Shown here: one piece after another, positions 44,790 through 56,425 of the stretch
How positions within the stretch are numbered: position 1 is the stretch's first letter
Layout of the letters: each line of letters opens with the position of its first letter
Source: Gigaspora rosea
Lineage: Eukaryota > Glomeromycota > Glomeromycetes > Diversisporales > Gigasporaceae
Direction: 5' to 3'
Assembly: GCA_003550325.1 (NCBI GenBank)
Contig: QKWP01000208.1
Span: 167,811 to 231,810, forward strand
Length of the DNA stretch: 64,000 nucleotides
Position numbers and translations under genes: made by a program
Notes under the pieces: generated by a model
What the model saw: only the letters and a program-made list of their open reading frames with translations
Database searches by the model: none
Told to the model about the DNA's origin: nothing

Positions 44790-45850
44790 ATATTAACAAC
44801 TCTTTCTGACAATCACTTGTACAAATTTCTGAACAAAAGAAAAACAAAAAATTTTTTAGTAAAAGACGAAGCAGCTGCATATAATACTAGTTTTTATAAA
44901 GGTCAACCTTTTCTTCTATTCAGGGGACTCCTTTATATATTCGATACACAAGCCAGAAGCATCAGTTGTGCAAGATAACTGGTATTGGGTGCCTTTGGTA
45001 CAAGAAATTCTGGTGGAAGTTTTCTTTCGTCGACTTAGGTTTTCTAGTCTAGCTAGGCGGTGAACTAAAAAATGAATTTTTCAATACTCTCTTTAAGGAT
45101 TTTTGGTTACAAGAACATATTTGACCATATAGCCTCTACTATATTCTCGCTTGAAGCAGTTTTTCTGGAATTTTTGACGAAAAGTAGGAAATTCAGCATA
45201 CTCTCTCCAAAAGATCAGCATTGTTGTTTCTATTCCAATTGGAAAGAAGGTATACAAGTTGATAAACGGGAACGGACGTGTAATGAGACATGGCACAATG
45301 AAGAGGCAGATCTGTGGAATTAAATTCTAGAACATTCTTTTGTTTCTTTTATGTACATATAATACTTTGGCAAGGTGTTTCCTTGTGTAGTATTATATAA
45401 TTTTTATAAATAGTTAGAATCGTTTTTTTTCTTTCTTTTGTTTTTTTCTTTTTTTATTTCCATGTATCAGAATTAGCTTCTTTTCTTTGTTTTTTCTTTT
45501 TTATATTGGTTTTTTCTTTTTGTGTAGTTCGTTTTCTTGGTAGTTTCTTTTTACTTTCCCACTTTTTCATTGCCCTTTATGAAAAAGAAAGAATTTTAAG
45601 AAAAAGAGTATGATCCCGACATGGCATTAGCAAACCAGTTAGTGATATTTGGGAATCAAGTCTCAACAAGTATTGGGACCCGACGGAGACGAATTTGTGA
45701 AATGGCAGATCGCACCTGGGTACTTTTGTATTGAGTGAATCTTTATTTGGGTGTAATTTGATATACTGTATACGTACTTTAGTACGAACACTAGTCACTA
45801 TGCATTTACTATAAAATAAAAGCAGGATTATCCAGACTAAAAAAAAAAAT
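44790..45850 (+). mobile_element. Retroposon, diverged copy 2
   Basis: It shares ordered landmarks with 789-1897: AACTCTTTCTGAC, TTCTAGAACATTCTTTT, TTTCCTTGTGTAGTATTATA, AGATCGCACCTGGGTA, and GCAGGATTATCCAGACT followed by A11. Both copies lie next to A-rich tracts. Copy 2 has an 83-codon frame (45072-45323) not aligned with the frame of copy 1. No target duplication could be found against the low-complexity flank. Confidence 0.55.
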
Positions 45851-46570
45851 TTAAAGTAAAAAATAATAAAAAAAAATAAAAAATCGAAATAATAATAAAT
45901 TAAAAAAATTTAAAATAAATAATTTAAAAATATTAAAAAAAAATTATAAAATATTATTAAAATAAAAAAAACAAATAATAAAAAAACAATAAGAAAAAAA
46001 ACGAAAAAAAATAAAAAAATTGAAAAAAATAGAAAAAAATAAAAAAAATAAAAAATTGAAATAATAATAAAAAATTTAAATACATACATAATTTAAAAAT
46101 GTTAAAAAAAATTATAAAAAAATATTAAAATGAAAAAAAATGATAATAAAAAAAACTAATAAAAAACGAGAAAAAAATAAATAATAAAAAAATTTATTAA
46201 AATTAAAAATAAAAAATTTTAAAACGAATTAAAAAAAATAGGTAGAAAATTTAAAAAAAAATTAAAAAATAAATTAAAAAATAAAAAAATTAAAAAAAAT
46301 TTAAAAAAAAACAATAAATTTAAAATTTAAAATAAAAAAATAATAAAAAACTTTAAACTGAAAAAAAAATTAAAAAAAAATAAAAAAAAAGTAAAAAAAA
46401 TTAAAAAAAAAGAAATTAAAATAAAAAAAATTAAAATAAAAAAAATTAAAATAAAAAAAAACAATTAAAAAAAATGATCTAAAAAAGGATAAAAAAAACA
46501 ATAAAAAAAAAAGTGATAAAAAAACAATAAAAAAAAAACAATAAAAAAAAATAAAAATGAATGAAAAAAA
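45840..46570. repeat. Long A-rich low-complexity tract
   Basis: More than 700 bp consist almost only of A with short T, AAT or G interruptions. The minus-strand phenylalanine-rich frame here is meaningless. Confidence 0.9.
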
Positions 46571-46611
46571 CATGTTTGCTTTATTTATTTATTTATTTAT
46601 TTTTTGTTTCC

Positions 46612-46705
46612 TGCGCATATATGCAATATGGTGGGAATAAAAATTCTGGCCTTACTATGAGAATAACTGGAAATTTACTTTTATTCCCACTATTGCTATA
46701 GATGC
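46612..46705. repeat. Short inverted-repeat element, uninterrupted copy
   Basis: TGGGAATAAAAATTCTGG and AACTGGAAATTTACTTTTAT-TCCCA are the two halves. The same sequence at 602-668 / 2083 is split by the hAT-like element, so this copy supplies the empty site. Confidence 0.55.
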
Positions 46706-46779
46706 AATCTATTATCTATTTTTACTACTGCTTTTAGAAATTCCTATCGCTAGTTAATAATGTATTTATCAGATACCCG

Positions 46780-47400
46780 ATATATATCAAATTAAAAAAA
46801 ATTTTAAGCAGTAAAAATTAATTTTTTATATCATAATGGATAAAATTTTTTGAATATATAGAATATCTGTATTGTAAACAATGATTTAGAATTATAATAT
46901 GTGCTATATATATACATCGGGCACCTGATATATCCAAACTATACGATATATGTATAATAGGTTACCGATATGTAGTATTTTATATATTTTTCAATTATAG
47001 TAATATGGTACCTGATAGGTACCGATATATTGGTTTTTGACCTGTGATTGGGATGCACATGAGAGATATTTTGAAACCAACATGCTATTTTAAGAAATAC
47101 GGTTTTTGAAATAATGCCCATGTGCATTATTTCGAGTAAATATGATAACTGTATTAATTAAATTATATATATTTTATTATTCTCTAAATTTTATTAATTA
47201 ATTCTAATTTTTAGCTCTAAGTAAACTTGTTTAGCATCAAAAAATATATTATATGATATATTTTATTTTATTCTAGCATCTAAAATACTTAATTTTGAAT
47301 TTTTGATAACAATTTTCAATATTAAGTATGCTTTTTTCAAATTTTAAGAAAAGTAAAATAAATTATACCATTTTATATATAGTATTTTTAATGTTAAATT
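46780..47400. repeat. A/T-rich repeat, second copy of 41820-42880
   Basis: It shares ordered words with 41870-42160, partly in rearranged order. Small palindromes of CCGATATAT and GGTACCTGATAGGTACC lie at 46770-47030. No gene was seen. Confidence 0.4.
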
Positions 47401-47421
47401 AGTGCAAGAAGTTATAATTAA

Positions 47422-47913
47422 GGGTAGAGGGTACTATTTTAAAATTAAATATAAACTTAATGGTAAATTTTTTTATATTTAATTTTATAAAAAATTATAA
47501 TAAATAAACTAATTATGTTTTAAGCCAAGTTTGTAGAGCAGGTTTTTCTGATTCTCATGATAGTAAAATCATTAAAATTGGTCAAAAACTCAGTAAAATA
47601 TGAAATTTTAAAGATTTGGTATTAAAATTTAGTAATAAAACTAACTTATAAATTTATGTAAATTGACCAATCAGCATTAGCAATTTTGTGCACCAGAAAA
47701 TTTTTGGCCAACTCAGAAAAACTTTATGATATATACAAGTATATTTTTTTAAAATATAATAACAGTTCAAAATTTTACCATAATAGATAAATTGTTTTAT
47801 TTATATTTTATAAAATTTTAATAAAAATTATTAGTAGCATATGTCAATTTTATATGAAAATTTCAAAATACCATATAAAAACTATATAAAAATGATCTAT
47901 GTACCCTCTAGCC
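47422..47913. mobile_element. TTAA-flanked MITE, copy 3
   Basis: Same orientation as copy 1. The left end is GGGTAGAGGGTAC and the right end GTACCCTCTAGCC, with TTAA at 47418-47421 and 47914-47917. It lacks about 20 bp present near 39725 of copy 1. Confidence 0.85.
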
Positions 47914-48479
47914 TTAATTAGTAGAATTTTATATAAAATAAGATTTTTAATAATTTTATTGCTCTAAATTTTACTAATTGATTTATACTTTTTATTCTAA
48001 GTAAACTTGTTAGTTTTTCAGATATCTCTTATACAGGATATAACAGGATTTTGCCCAATTTTGATATAATTTGCTAAAAATAACAAAACTATATTTAATT
48101 AAATAACTTTTGATCCAGTAATTAGAATTGAATGAACTTTTTTTGTTAGATGTATGTTACTAAGAGCTTCATTTTAAAAAAAGTTATTTAAATTGAACTA
48201 CTAAATGCTAATATAATTGCAAAAAACTAATTTATTGCTTTTTTAAATTATGAGGGTTTTTGCTAAAATGTGTAATATATGACCCCTATACTAGATTTCC
48301 AGGGTTCTAACTTGTTTTTTTTTGTTAAAGTGAGATCATGCCTCTGGTCTTTTTATTGAATATTATTGATACTTACAACATTGTTGTACAATCTTTCTAT
48401 ACTATCTACTAAGTACCATAACTTGAACTATTTTATCCATGACCTAAACCTACCAGAGCCTTCTATATTCCCATTTATA

Positions 48480-49764
48480 CGACAATATATTGGCAACTCA
48501 ACATCTTTTTGGACATAAAAAAAACAAGGAATGCCTCTCAATTGCATTGTGTTCAAATGCTGATGGTTCTTACAAAATAGATCCTCTTGTAAGGGGTATG
48601 CTATTTATTACATAATTTTTACTATAGATACATGGTCAGAGGTAGTGATCACGTCTATATATTATATTAATCAATCAGAATTAGATAAGATGACCACACC
48701 ATACATGGGTAGAGGTGGCTACTAAGTAAAAATATTATATAATAAATGGCATGCTCCTAATTGAAAAATAAAAAAAGCCATGCTGCTTTAAAAATATCAG
48801 AATTAGTAATTTGTCTATAATGTACAGAAATAGCTCTAAGGCCTAGATGATCATATCTCTCTTTCAAGAATGGATTTTTAAATTTGATCACCAAGTTGGT
48901 TTGAGATATCAGGGTGAACATGTGCTTTTACTTTTAGATAACTGCCCTAGCCATAATATTGACGTTTCTCTCTGATTTACTGATATTTATTTTTGCCCCC
49001 AAATACAACTTTGAGGATTCAGCCTATGGACGCTGATATTATTATGAGTTTTAAAAGGAATTATTATCAGCTTCATGTTCAGTAAGTTTTAAAAAAAATA
49101 AAATAAAAATAAAATAAAAAAATAAAAAAATAAAATAAAAAAATAAAATACATATCGAATTTATTCCAAATTGGATATTATACTAATTAGTTTTTTGTTT
49201 AAAGTTGGATGTTACAAGAAATTGAAAATAAACAGCGTATAGAAGATCTAAAATTAAATGTGTTACAAGCTATCCATTTTACTATTCAGGGTGGGATGAA
49301 GTTAAAACCAGTACAATTCGCAATTGTTGGTATTATACAAAAATTCTTTCTGCAGATCCAATTCTGATTTACAAGAGGATTTTTGCCAAACTATAGATCC
49401 TGTTCTCAAGGATATTACTGATGCACTTAGAGCTCTTAACCTTCCTAACCCTATGCAAGTTGAAGAGTATTTAGCAATCTCCAAAAAAATATTGTTTATA
49501 AAATTCTTTCCGATGATAGAATTATTACAGAGCTTGTTGAAACTTTCAGAACGAATAACCTACAAATGATGACTTGAAAGATAAAGATGATAGCAAAGAA
49601 GTTTCTATTGTTAGTACCAATATGGTAGCCACAAGTTTGGAAACTGTATGTATATTTTTGCTTCAGCAGAATGATACGGGGGAATATATTAATCTTGTAA
49701 AAAGGATTAAAAAATTTATTAAGAAGACCAAGGTCGTCCAAATACAGCAAAGCAAAATCGATTA
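48480..49764 (+). pseudogene. CENP-B/pogo-type transposase, decayed
   Basis: Segments of a DDE-1 family transposase are readable in order but in shifting frames: TIYWQLNIF, then KNKECLSIALCSNADGSYKI with the first Asp (48562-48564), LFQEWIFKFDHQVGLRYQGE, LLLLDNCPSHNID with the second Asp (48937-48939), LPPNTTLRIQPMDADIIMSF with the third Asp (49029-49031), and C-terminal segments IQGWDEVKTSTIRNCWYYTK, PNPMQVEEYL and IKKFIKKTKVVQIQQSKID ending at the TAA 49762-49764. Several stops and frameshifts and an A-rich insertion (49085-49150) interrupt it. About 130 bp near 48595-48760 also looks inserted. The N-terminal HTH DNA-binding domain is missing and no terminal repeats were found. It cannot encode an active enzyme. 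Confidence 0.85.
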
Positions 49765-50504
49765 ATTTTTCATAAAGAAAATTAAATAGAAATTTAAATG
49801 CTTATAAATACTGTATAAAGGATTTTTTTGGTAAAAATCCTACGCTTGTAGTATGTGAATAAATATTTACTAAATTTAAATAAAACTTATATGTTGCTTA
49901 TTCGCTGTTTGCTATTGTTTTTTTTTTTACCTTTGAAGATAGATTGGAAATACTGTATATTAATTACAATGTCTTTGTATGAATATCTTGCATATAAGTA
50001 ACTTCATATCTTGCATTAAATAAAATTTTAAGAAATTGTATGAAGTCATTTCTATTATACAAAATAATTAATAAACGATTATTATTGGTCAGTTGTCACA
50101 TGCATGCATTTATAGGGTGCATACATATGTTTTGTGCACTGGAAATTTGGCACGAGCAGAATATAAAAGGTGCTTAAGTCCTGAGAGGCTTTGGTGTGTA
50201 TATAGGAAGGGTGTGCACTTAGGGGCATGCACTTAGAGGAGTCTGACTGTAATATTTCTCTTGAAATGCAGTCATTAAAATAAACAGAATTAAACTTAAT
50301 ACTCATACTAGTTATCCATAGATCAATTACAAAATGATAATGCAATCATTTAAATGATCAAATTTTGCAATTTTCTTCAATTTGGTCATGTTTTTGGCTC
50401 CTACCAATCAAAAACATTAAAGAATAAAAACCCAAAATTTCAATTTATATATAATGAATAATAGAATATAATACATAATAAGTAAATTTATTCATCGCCT
50501 CATG
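49765..50504. other. Gene-free stretch with a decayed mariner-like end
   Basis: Near 50100-50250, GCATGCATTTATAGGGTGCA and GTGCACTTAGGGGCATGCAC resemble the end of the TA-flanked element at 12258-12438. Nothing else was recognised. Confidence 0.45.
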
Positions 50505-50800
50505 CAATGTGCCTTAGATGTCACTCTCCCAATCAAATTTCAAGATCAGGTGTAATATTACATAATCAAAAAATTCAAAACAAACATTCGTTTTGTCAAA
50601 AATCATCTATAACCTAAAATTGAGTATATATAACTACTCTTAGGATTCTAACAAAAAAAATTTCTAGCAAAAGTTTACTATAAATTTCCTCTTTGCCAAT
50701 ACATACAATTAATACACTACTCTAATTCTAACTAATAAAAAAAATGAGTTATTTTAATTGAGTTAATTTTCGATTACACCTAATTTTATAATTTGTAGCA
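50505..50800. repeat. Inverted-repeat element, family copy 2
   Basis: CCAATCAAATTTCAAGATCA with GGTGTAATAT at the left matches 54288-54310 and 95-120. ATTACACCTAATTTTATAAT at the right is its approximate inverse. The ends are eroded. Confidence 0.5.
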
Positions 50801-51564
50801 GGCACAACAACATCGCATGTGCAATGTGTAATTTATTTCTAGATAATATTAATAGGTCAAATTGGTAATCTTAACCATGCATTTTTTTTATATGTAAAAG
50901 AATCCTCATATTGTTTTCCCATAAAAGCGTTAATTAATAAATAGATGAATTCTGAATTAGGTAGTATGGATTATGGATAATGGTAAAAAATTACATGATA
51001 ATTACTAATTATAATTTTGTTATATATTCATGCATTTGTTTTTCTAATTTATCTGTAAACTGCTATATTGCTATATGTCAATGACCACTGCAAATAAAAC
51101 ATTTATTGCATCATAAAAATTAGTAAAGATACATGTAACTACCAGATCAGAAATCAACCAATCAAAAGCATTATAAAGGCTACATTCTGGCAGAGATTAA
51201 TAATCTACATAATGACAATTTAACTACCAAATCAGAAATCAACTAATCAAAAACATTTTAAAGACTACATTTTTTTCATGTTTAGAAAGTTACAAATAGT
51301 AGTGATAACTTTATTGCTATATGATAAAAAAATATATTATGAAAAACATATAGGAAAAGGTTCTCTATTAAAGCAAGCTCTAGCATTATATACTCAAACT
51401 TTAATGCCTATGACAAAGTCTCTAAGCTAGGACTAGTTATTTGAACTCATACCAATCATTCTCATAATTTGTCAAACACATAAACTACCCACCTCTTGGT
51501 CCTCAAATTTCCTAAACTCTAAAGTCCTAAAATAACCCTGCCTACTACATGAAATGCTCAAATA
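50801..51564. other. Region without recognised genes
   Basis: A/T-rich. The word AACTACCAGATCAGAAATCA recurs within 100 bp (51136 and 51223), a local direct duplication of about 60 bp. No coding sequence was recognised. Confidence 0.5.
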
Positions 51565-52208
51565 TCCCTTAGATTGTAACACAGGCAAATTTGCCTGCGT
51601 ATTTTAAAATTTTTAATAAAATTTTAAATATTGATTTTAGCCATATCTTTTCTAAGTAAAAAATATTCTTTAAGTTTTGTTTTAGTAACTTTGTTATAAA
51701 TTTTTTTTAAAATCATTAGAAAACTTTAATATAATAAATGTTTAAAGTTCTTGTATTGGCATTTTTACTATTAAAATTTTTCTTTAGATTTTTTCAAATT
51801 TTATATGTTACCGTCTATAAAAAAAATCTTTACTTCTAATACAAGTCTTAATTTTTACAAGTAAATCATTAAAGTTGCAATAATGAAAGTTGTCATCCTT
51901 TATACAAACTACAATATTGTCTTAAGAACTATAGTTCTAAAACTAAAACTAAATAAGATCACAGAAAAATTGTAATAAAATTTTTTAAAAAAATTTTTTC
52001 TTAAAATTATCTATTTTTAGCTTATATGTAACTATAATTTATTTTCTTATAATATAAAAACTAATTTTGCAAAAAAGTAATCCTTATTTTCAAATATAAT
52101 TGTACAAAGTTTTATTTAATTATTTTAGTATTTTAAAAAAGTAAATCAGAGCTAAAAAAGTGCAAAAACGCAGGCAAATTTGCCTGTGTTCTACTACAAT
52201 CTAAGGGA
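51565..52208. mobile_element. TA-flanked 644-bp MITE
   Basis: The termini TCCCTTAGATTGTA and TACAATCTAAGGGA are inverse, followed inside by the palindrome ACACAGGCAAATTTGCCTGC on each side. TA flanks at 51563-51564 and 52209-52210. The interior is A/T-rich with no transposase frame. Confidence 0.8.
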
Positions 52209-52439
52209 TAAGAAAGATAGCTAACATATCCATATAGTTAAAAAAGAATCAGAAAGTCATCTTTCAGGACCTATTTCAAGTCCTTACTGCAACCACAGAG
52301 CCTAACAAACCACTAATAAGATCCTTGCGCTACTACTGCAGCTGCATTGCCACTGCAGCTGTGGAGCTCAAAAATTGCTATTAATGGTCCTTGCACTGTA
52401 CTACAACTGTAGTCGTGGATCCTTAACCATTCAATATAT

Positions 52440-54031
52440 TGCCCAACCAAACTGACGCTACTAATACTTGCAGGATCACTTAAAATTGGGGTAGTAGATG
52501 TACGTTTAACTCATGTAGTAATAAAGCTTTTTACAGAAAATAATTTTTGGGCAAAAGTAGAGAGATTAGTAGTTGAAAAGGAGTTAAAAACTAAAAGAAA
52601 TATTACAGTCAAAAGAGCATTAAATAAAAATTCAATTAAATCAAAGGGCTGGCCGGTCACTGGAGCAGTACATCACTGCATGGAAACATGTAAATGGTAG
52701 AATAGGGGATAACACAGAAGAGTGGCCATGGGATAAGAGCAGTCTTACTTTGGCAAACACATCAGGAGAAAATTGCACAATTAAAGGCACAGTTTCCTTT
52801 TTGAAGGAAGTTACACTTCAAAACATTAAAAACAAAAGTCTGATAATAGATGAAACTATGAGGAGTAGCTGGAAATGGATGAAAAGTAAAGGGGTTCAAA
52901 ATGCTAAAAAGAATATATATTGGCGATTACAACACAAAGCCCTCCCACTGGGCTATAGGCTCAAACATGTAAATGATGAAGAGAAGGGGGAATGCCCAAA
53001 TTGCACCAATGTAGAACAAATACCAGAACACTTCGCACTTGAGTGCCCAATTAGCCAGAAGGTGTGGAAGTTAGCACTAGAGCTAGCTACCCCTTAGCTA
53101 AGTTAAAGATACCAGAACATTGGAATGATCTCTTTTCTGATCATTATACAGGTAACATAAAACTGAGAAACTGGATAAATATCAATGTAATGTACGAAAT
53201 TTAGTGCCAATACACGCAAGCAAAATGGGGTAATCCAATCCCATTCCCTGTAATAGACCTAGTGATAAAGTACAGACTAGAAAAAATGGTCAAAATAATT
53301 AAGTGCATAGATAAAAGAGGTTGGAATGGTGTTAAAGGAATTACAAAGGATCTAAGATAGGAGGGTCAGTAAATTGAGAAAGACTAGCTCTAAATTTTGG
53401 GGTTGATGTATAAATAGTAATGCTTATCAAATGATGTAAATGATGGAATCAAGATCAGCCTTATAAGTAGGGATGTAATTATACGGTATAATATATTTTT
53501 GGTATAATAACCAGTTATTATACGGTATAATTACAGTATAATAACATATAATAACACGTGATTTAAAATCATATTTATTCATATAATATTATTAGATTTT
53601 ACATTTCATTGGCTGTCAAATCTATTCATTCATTTCAAATCCATTATCAAAAATCCATTATTATTACTGTTATTACAATTAGTTTCCTTAAAATTTGGTT
53701 CTTGATCAGTTCTAGTATCTTATTTACTACATATTAGCTTCTATAAGAGATCATTAGGTTCTTTAAATTATTAGCAGTTAGTATTATTAATTAATATAAT
53801 TAATTTTATTGGTTAATTTATATTATACCAATATTATACCAATTATACCAAAAATTGATGGTATAATAACGGTTATTATACGGTATATTAACCAATGTTA
53901 TTATACCGTATAATATTTTTTACAACCCTACTTATAAGCTGTTTATTGAGCTCAATCGTTAACAAAATAGTAAATTAATAAAGTACACCAACGGCGTCCT
54001 GGGTTATTCCAGGTTTAAAAAAAAAAAAAAA
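52440..54031 (+). mobile_element. LINE 3' end with zinc-knuckle, split by an hAT-like MITE
   Basis: A frame from about 52470 reads VVDVRLTHVVIKLF and WAKVERLVVEKELKTKR; after a frameshift near 52655 a second frame reads SLEQYITAWKHVNGRIGDNT and continues to the stop at 53095. The C-terminal part KNIYWRLQHKALPLG followed by CPNCTNVEQIPEHFALECPI is the zinc-binding domain (zf-RVT) that follows the reverse transcriptase in non-LTR retrotransposons. A further open part (WGNPIPFPVIDLVIKYRLE) follows 53097. The 3' UTR is interrupted by 53468-53930 and ends in GGTTT plus 17 or so A at about 54031. No reverse transcriptase core is present: a 5'-truncated, frameshifted copy. Confidence 0.75.
53468..53930. 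mobile_element. hAT-like MITE, 8-bp duplication CTTATAAG
   Basis: The ends TAGGGATGTAATTATACGG and TTTACAACCCTA pair as inverse repeats. CTTATAAG flanks both sides exactly (53460-53467 and 53931-53938). Both ends carry several TTATACGGTATAAT palindromes. Removing the element and one CTTATAAG restores a continuous LINE 3' UTR. Confidence 0.9.
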
Positions 54032-54252
54032 AATGGGGGTAGGGAGATAGAGCCAGTCTTTACCAAGATGTCAATAGTGAAACGAAAGATAACTTCTTCC
54101 CTTCTACACAAAACTTATTCCTGGCACTACTTCAATATATCCTATTTACCGATATTCATAGAAACCTAAATTCGCTAAAATCATATGGGACTAAGCAAAA
54201 ATCAAATGTGATCTACATTAAAGTCAGCTGATCTCGCAATAATATGACAACT
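54032..54252. other. Flank of the LINE tail
   Basis: No gene or bounded repeat was recognised. Confidence 0.5.
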
Positions 54253-54591
54253 CCCACAAAAATTTTACCCCCACGTGATTTTGACCGATCGAATTTCAGG
54301 ATCAGGTGTAACGTAAAAATCGAAGCGAAACAACATTTTTACAAAAAAACGCGAATAGCTCTAAATTTTAATTAGGAAATCACCTTCTACGGCCTAATTA
54401 AAAATGTTCCTTGTGAAATTTTACTAATAAACTCAACCCTAACCCTACGTTGTTCTCACTCTAACCCTAACTATAACGAGGTTTATTTTTACCGCAACTT
54501 TTTTACTTAGAAATAAAACATGACTATCACGTTACACCTGATCTTAAAATTTGATTGGTCAAAATCACCTGGGGGTAAAATTTTTTATGGG
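54253..54591. mobile_element. Inverted-repeat element, family copy 3
   Basis: The ends CCCACAAAAATTTTACCCCC and the inverse at 54572-54591 pair well, with a second inner pair GTGATTTTGACC / GGTCAAAATCAC and GATCAGGTGTAACGT / ACGTTACACCTGATC. It is the best-preserved of the three copies (62, 50505 and 54253). Two-unit AACCCTAACCCT words inside are not telomere. Confidence 0.7.
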
Positions 54592-55025
54592 AAAGCTACC
54601 ACTAATATAAAGACCGCTTAGTCACGAGCTTAACTCATTATATCAGAATTTGAAAGCTGTGCACAGCCATAAGTCTCAAATGAAATCCACAAAAATCGAT
54701 TTCATATGGCATTAAACAAATTTAAGCAAATCAATATTAATATGCTCTTTAATCAAAGCATATCTAATTTAACATTAGATCTGCTCAGTATGTATGACTA
54801 TTGCAAGGTATAGCAGGTATAGACGCTCGTGCCAGAATTTAGAAGATCACAAGTTTGTCAAAATGAATTACACAAAAAACGCTTTCATATGACATTAAAC
54901 AAACACCCAGTATACACGTGATGTTATTGCGGATCAAATGATCAATTTGAATACACCATCCAATAAATCGTACACAGATAGTTGCCTGTTAACCATACAT
55001 TTCGTACTTCGTACTACGTTCCTGG
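54592..55025. other. Region without recognised genes
   Basis: A/T-rich with a local repeat (GATTTCATATGGCATTAAACA near 54700 and CTTTCATATGACATTAAACA near 54882). No gene was seen. Confidence 0.45.
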
Positions 55026-55227
55026 CAGAGTTGGCACATTTATCCATTTGAGAACAACTCCATTGGCATCACTCCATTGCTCCATTGAGAATAATTGCGA
55101 ATGGAGCCAATGGAGGCCAACTAGCTTATAATATAGTATTTGTTAATAACTAATATCTAATTCCATTGGCTCCATTGGCCCATTGGTTTGCAATTTTTTC
55201 AATGGAGTATATCCATTGCCAACCCTG
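55026..55227. mobile_element. hAT-like MITE, 8-bp duplication GTTCCTGG
   Basis: The ends CAGAGTTGGCA and TTGCCAACCCTG are inverse and flanked by exact GTTCCTGG (55018-55025 and 55228-55235). The interior holds many CCATTGG/CCAATGG words on both sides, a likely binding array. It is inserted in the minisatellite-like stretch that follows. Confidence 0.85.
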
Positions 55228-55235
55228 GTTCCTGG

Positions 55236-55460
55236 TATTCGTACTTCGTACTACGTTCCTTGTACCCTTGTACTTTTTGTCCTAAACTTTTTGAACTGTA
55301 CTTTTTGTACTTTTTGAACTGAACTTTCTGTATCATACGCACCTTCTGAACTTTTTGAACTTTATGTATTATTCGTACCGAACTTTTTGCACTTCTTTAA
55401 TTTTATGTACTTTCTGTACCTTTCGAACTGAACTTTCTTACTTTTTGTACTTTATGATGT
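55236..55460. repeat. Degenerate tandem repeat GTACTTTTTGAACT
   Basis: Variants of GTACTTTTTGAACT and TTCGTACTTCGTACTACG repeat with irregular length. The word TCGTACTTCGTACTACGTTC also lies left of the element at 55026, so the array was already there when the element inserted. Confidence 0.75.
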
Positions 55461-55566
55461 AATTATTTATTCATAGTAGCATTAGTGAATTGGCTGGAAT
55501 AATATGTGCCGTAGCAATATAAAAACTATAAATACGATGTCTTTTTCCTTCACAGAAAGGTAACGT

Positions 55567-55935
55567 TCCTTATAAAACAATTTCAAAAAACATATACCGA
55601 TTTTCTCCAGATTATCGTTCCATTATCGTTCCGGAAAATGCTCATTTTTCGGAACAAACCATTCACAAATCCCTGGTCATTCTCATAGAACCATGATAAA
55701 TTCCGGGTAAAAATCAAATCCGGGTAAGATTCGGCTTCTAATTATAATGAAGTACAAAAGATTAGAAGCCGAACCTTACCCGGAATTGATTTTTACCAGG
55801 AATTTATCGTGGTTCTATGGGAATGACCAGAGATTTGTGTATGGTTTGTTCCGAAAAATGAGCATTTTCCGGAACGATAGCGGAATGATAATCTGGAGAA
55901 AATCGGGATACGTTTTTTGAAAATTTTTTATAGGG
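55567..55935. mobile_element. Long foldback with CCTTATAA ends, 3-bp duplication
   Basis: Two arms of about 165 bp are inverse with few mismatches, surrounding a loop of about 15 bp (TATAATGAAGTACAAAAG). The outer ends TCCTTATAAAA and TTTTTTATAGGG resemble those of the element at 12154-13092, and CGT lies on both sides (55564-55566 and 55936-55938). It appears to be a second member of that family, compacted to a hairpin. Confidence 0.75.
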
Positions 55936-55938
55936 CGT

Positions 55939-56425
55939 TTAGCTTTAGCTCAAGCTTCTAGCTCTAGCTTTTTAGCTCCAAAAAGGGAAGAGCTCAGTTA
56001 TAACCTTCGAAATAAGAGTAGAAGTGTTAGCTCTATTAACTCCCCAATAGATAATTAATAAACTGTTGTTATTATTCTAAACGAATAATCCCCAAGTGAA
56101 AATCGTATTAAAGTCCAAATCCCGTGATCACGTGAATCGTGAACTTCGTTCACGATTGAAATCGAATATTCCAAACTCCGCCGGATAAAGAAGAAAGAGA
56201 TGTCTTATTTAACTCTTTATAAAGTGAATTAGAGATAGAAATAGTAGCAAATACCTCAAGTGACGCCGCAACAAGACCCAACAAACCTTGAGACCCGGAC
56301 CAAATCTTTCACTGCCGGCCAGTTCAAGGTTTAGAAGTCTTGAGCGCTTAGTAGAGTTGATTTTAGTTTGTGTTAGTAGTGTGTTGTGGTGATATTTTCA
56401 CGGAGGGTTCAATTAAGCCCTCACA
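55939..56425 (+). mobile_element. LTR fragment
   Basis: Shares ATAACCTTCGAAATAAGAGT with 25203, plus AGACCCGGACCAA and TTCAAGGTTTAGAAGTCTTG with the solo LTR at 28804-29952. It ends TCACA at 56421-56425 like that LTR. A gag-like remnant follows at once. The 5' end is eroded or rearranged by the foldback at 55567-55935. Confidence 0.55.

Noticed and set aside
46370..46573. Phenylalanine-rich minus-strand frame
   Set aside because: Translation of a poly-A tract.
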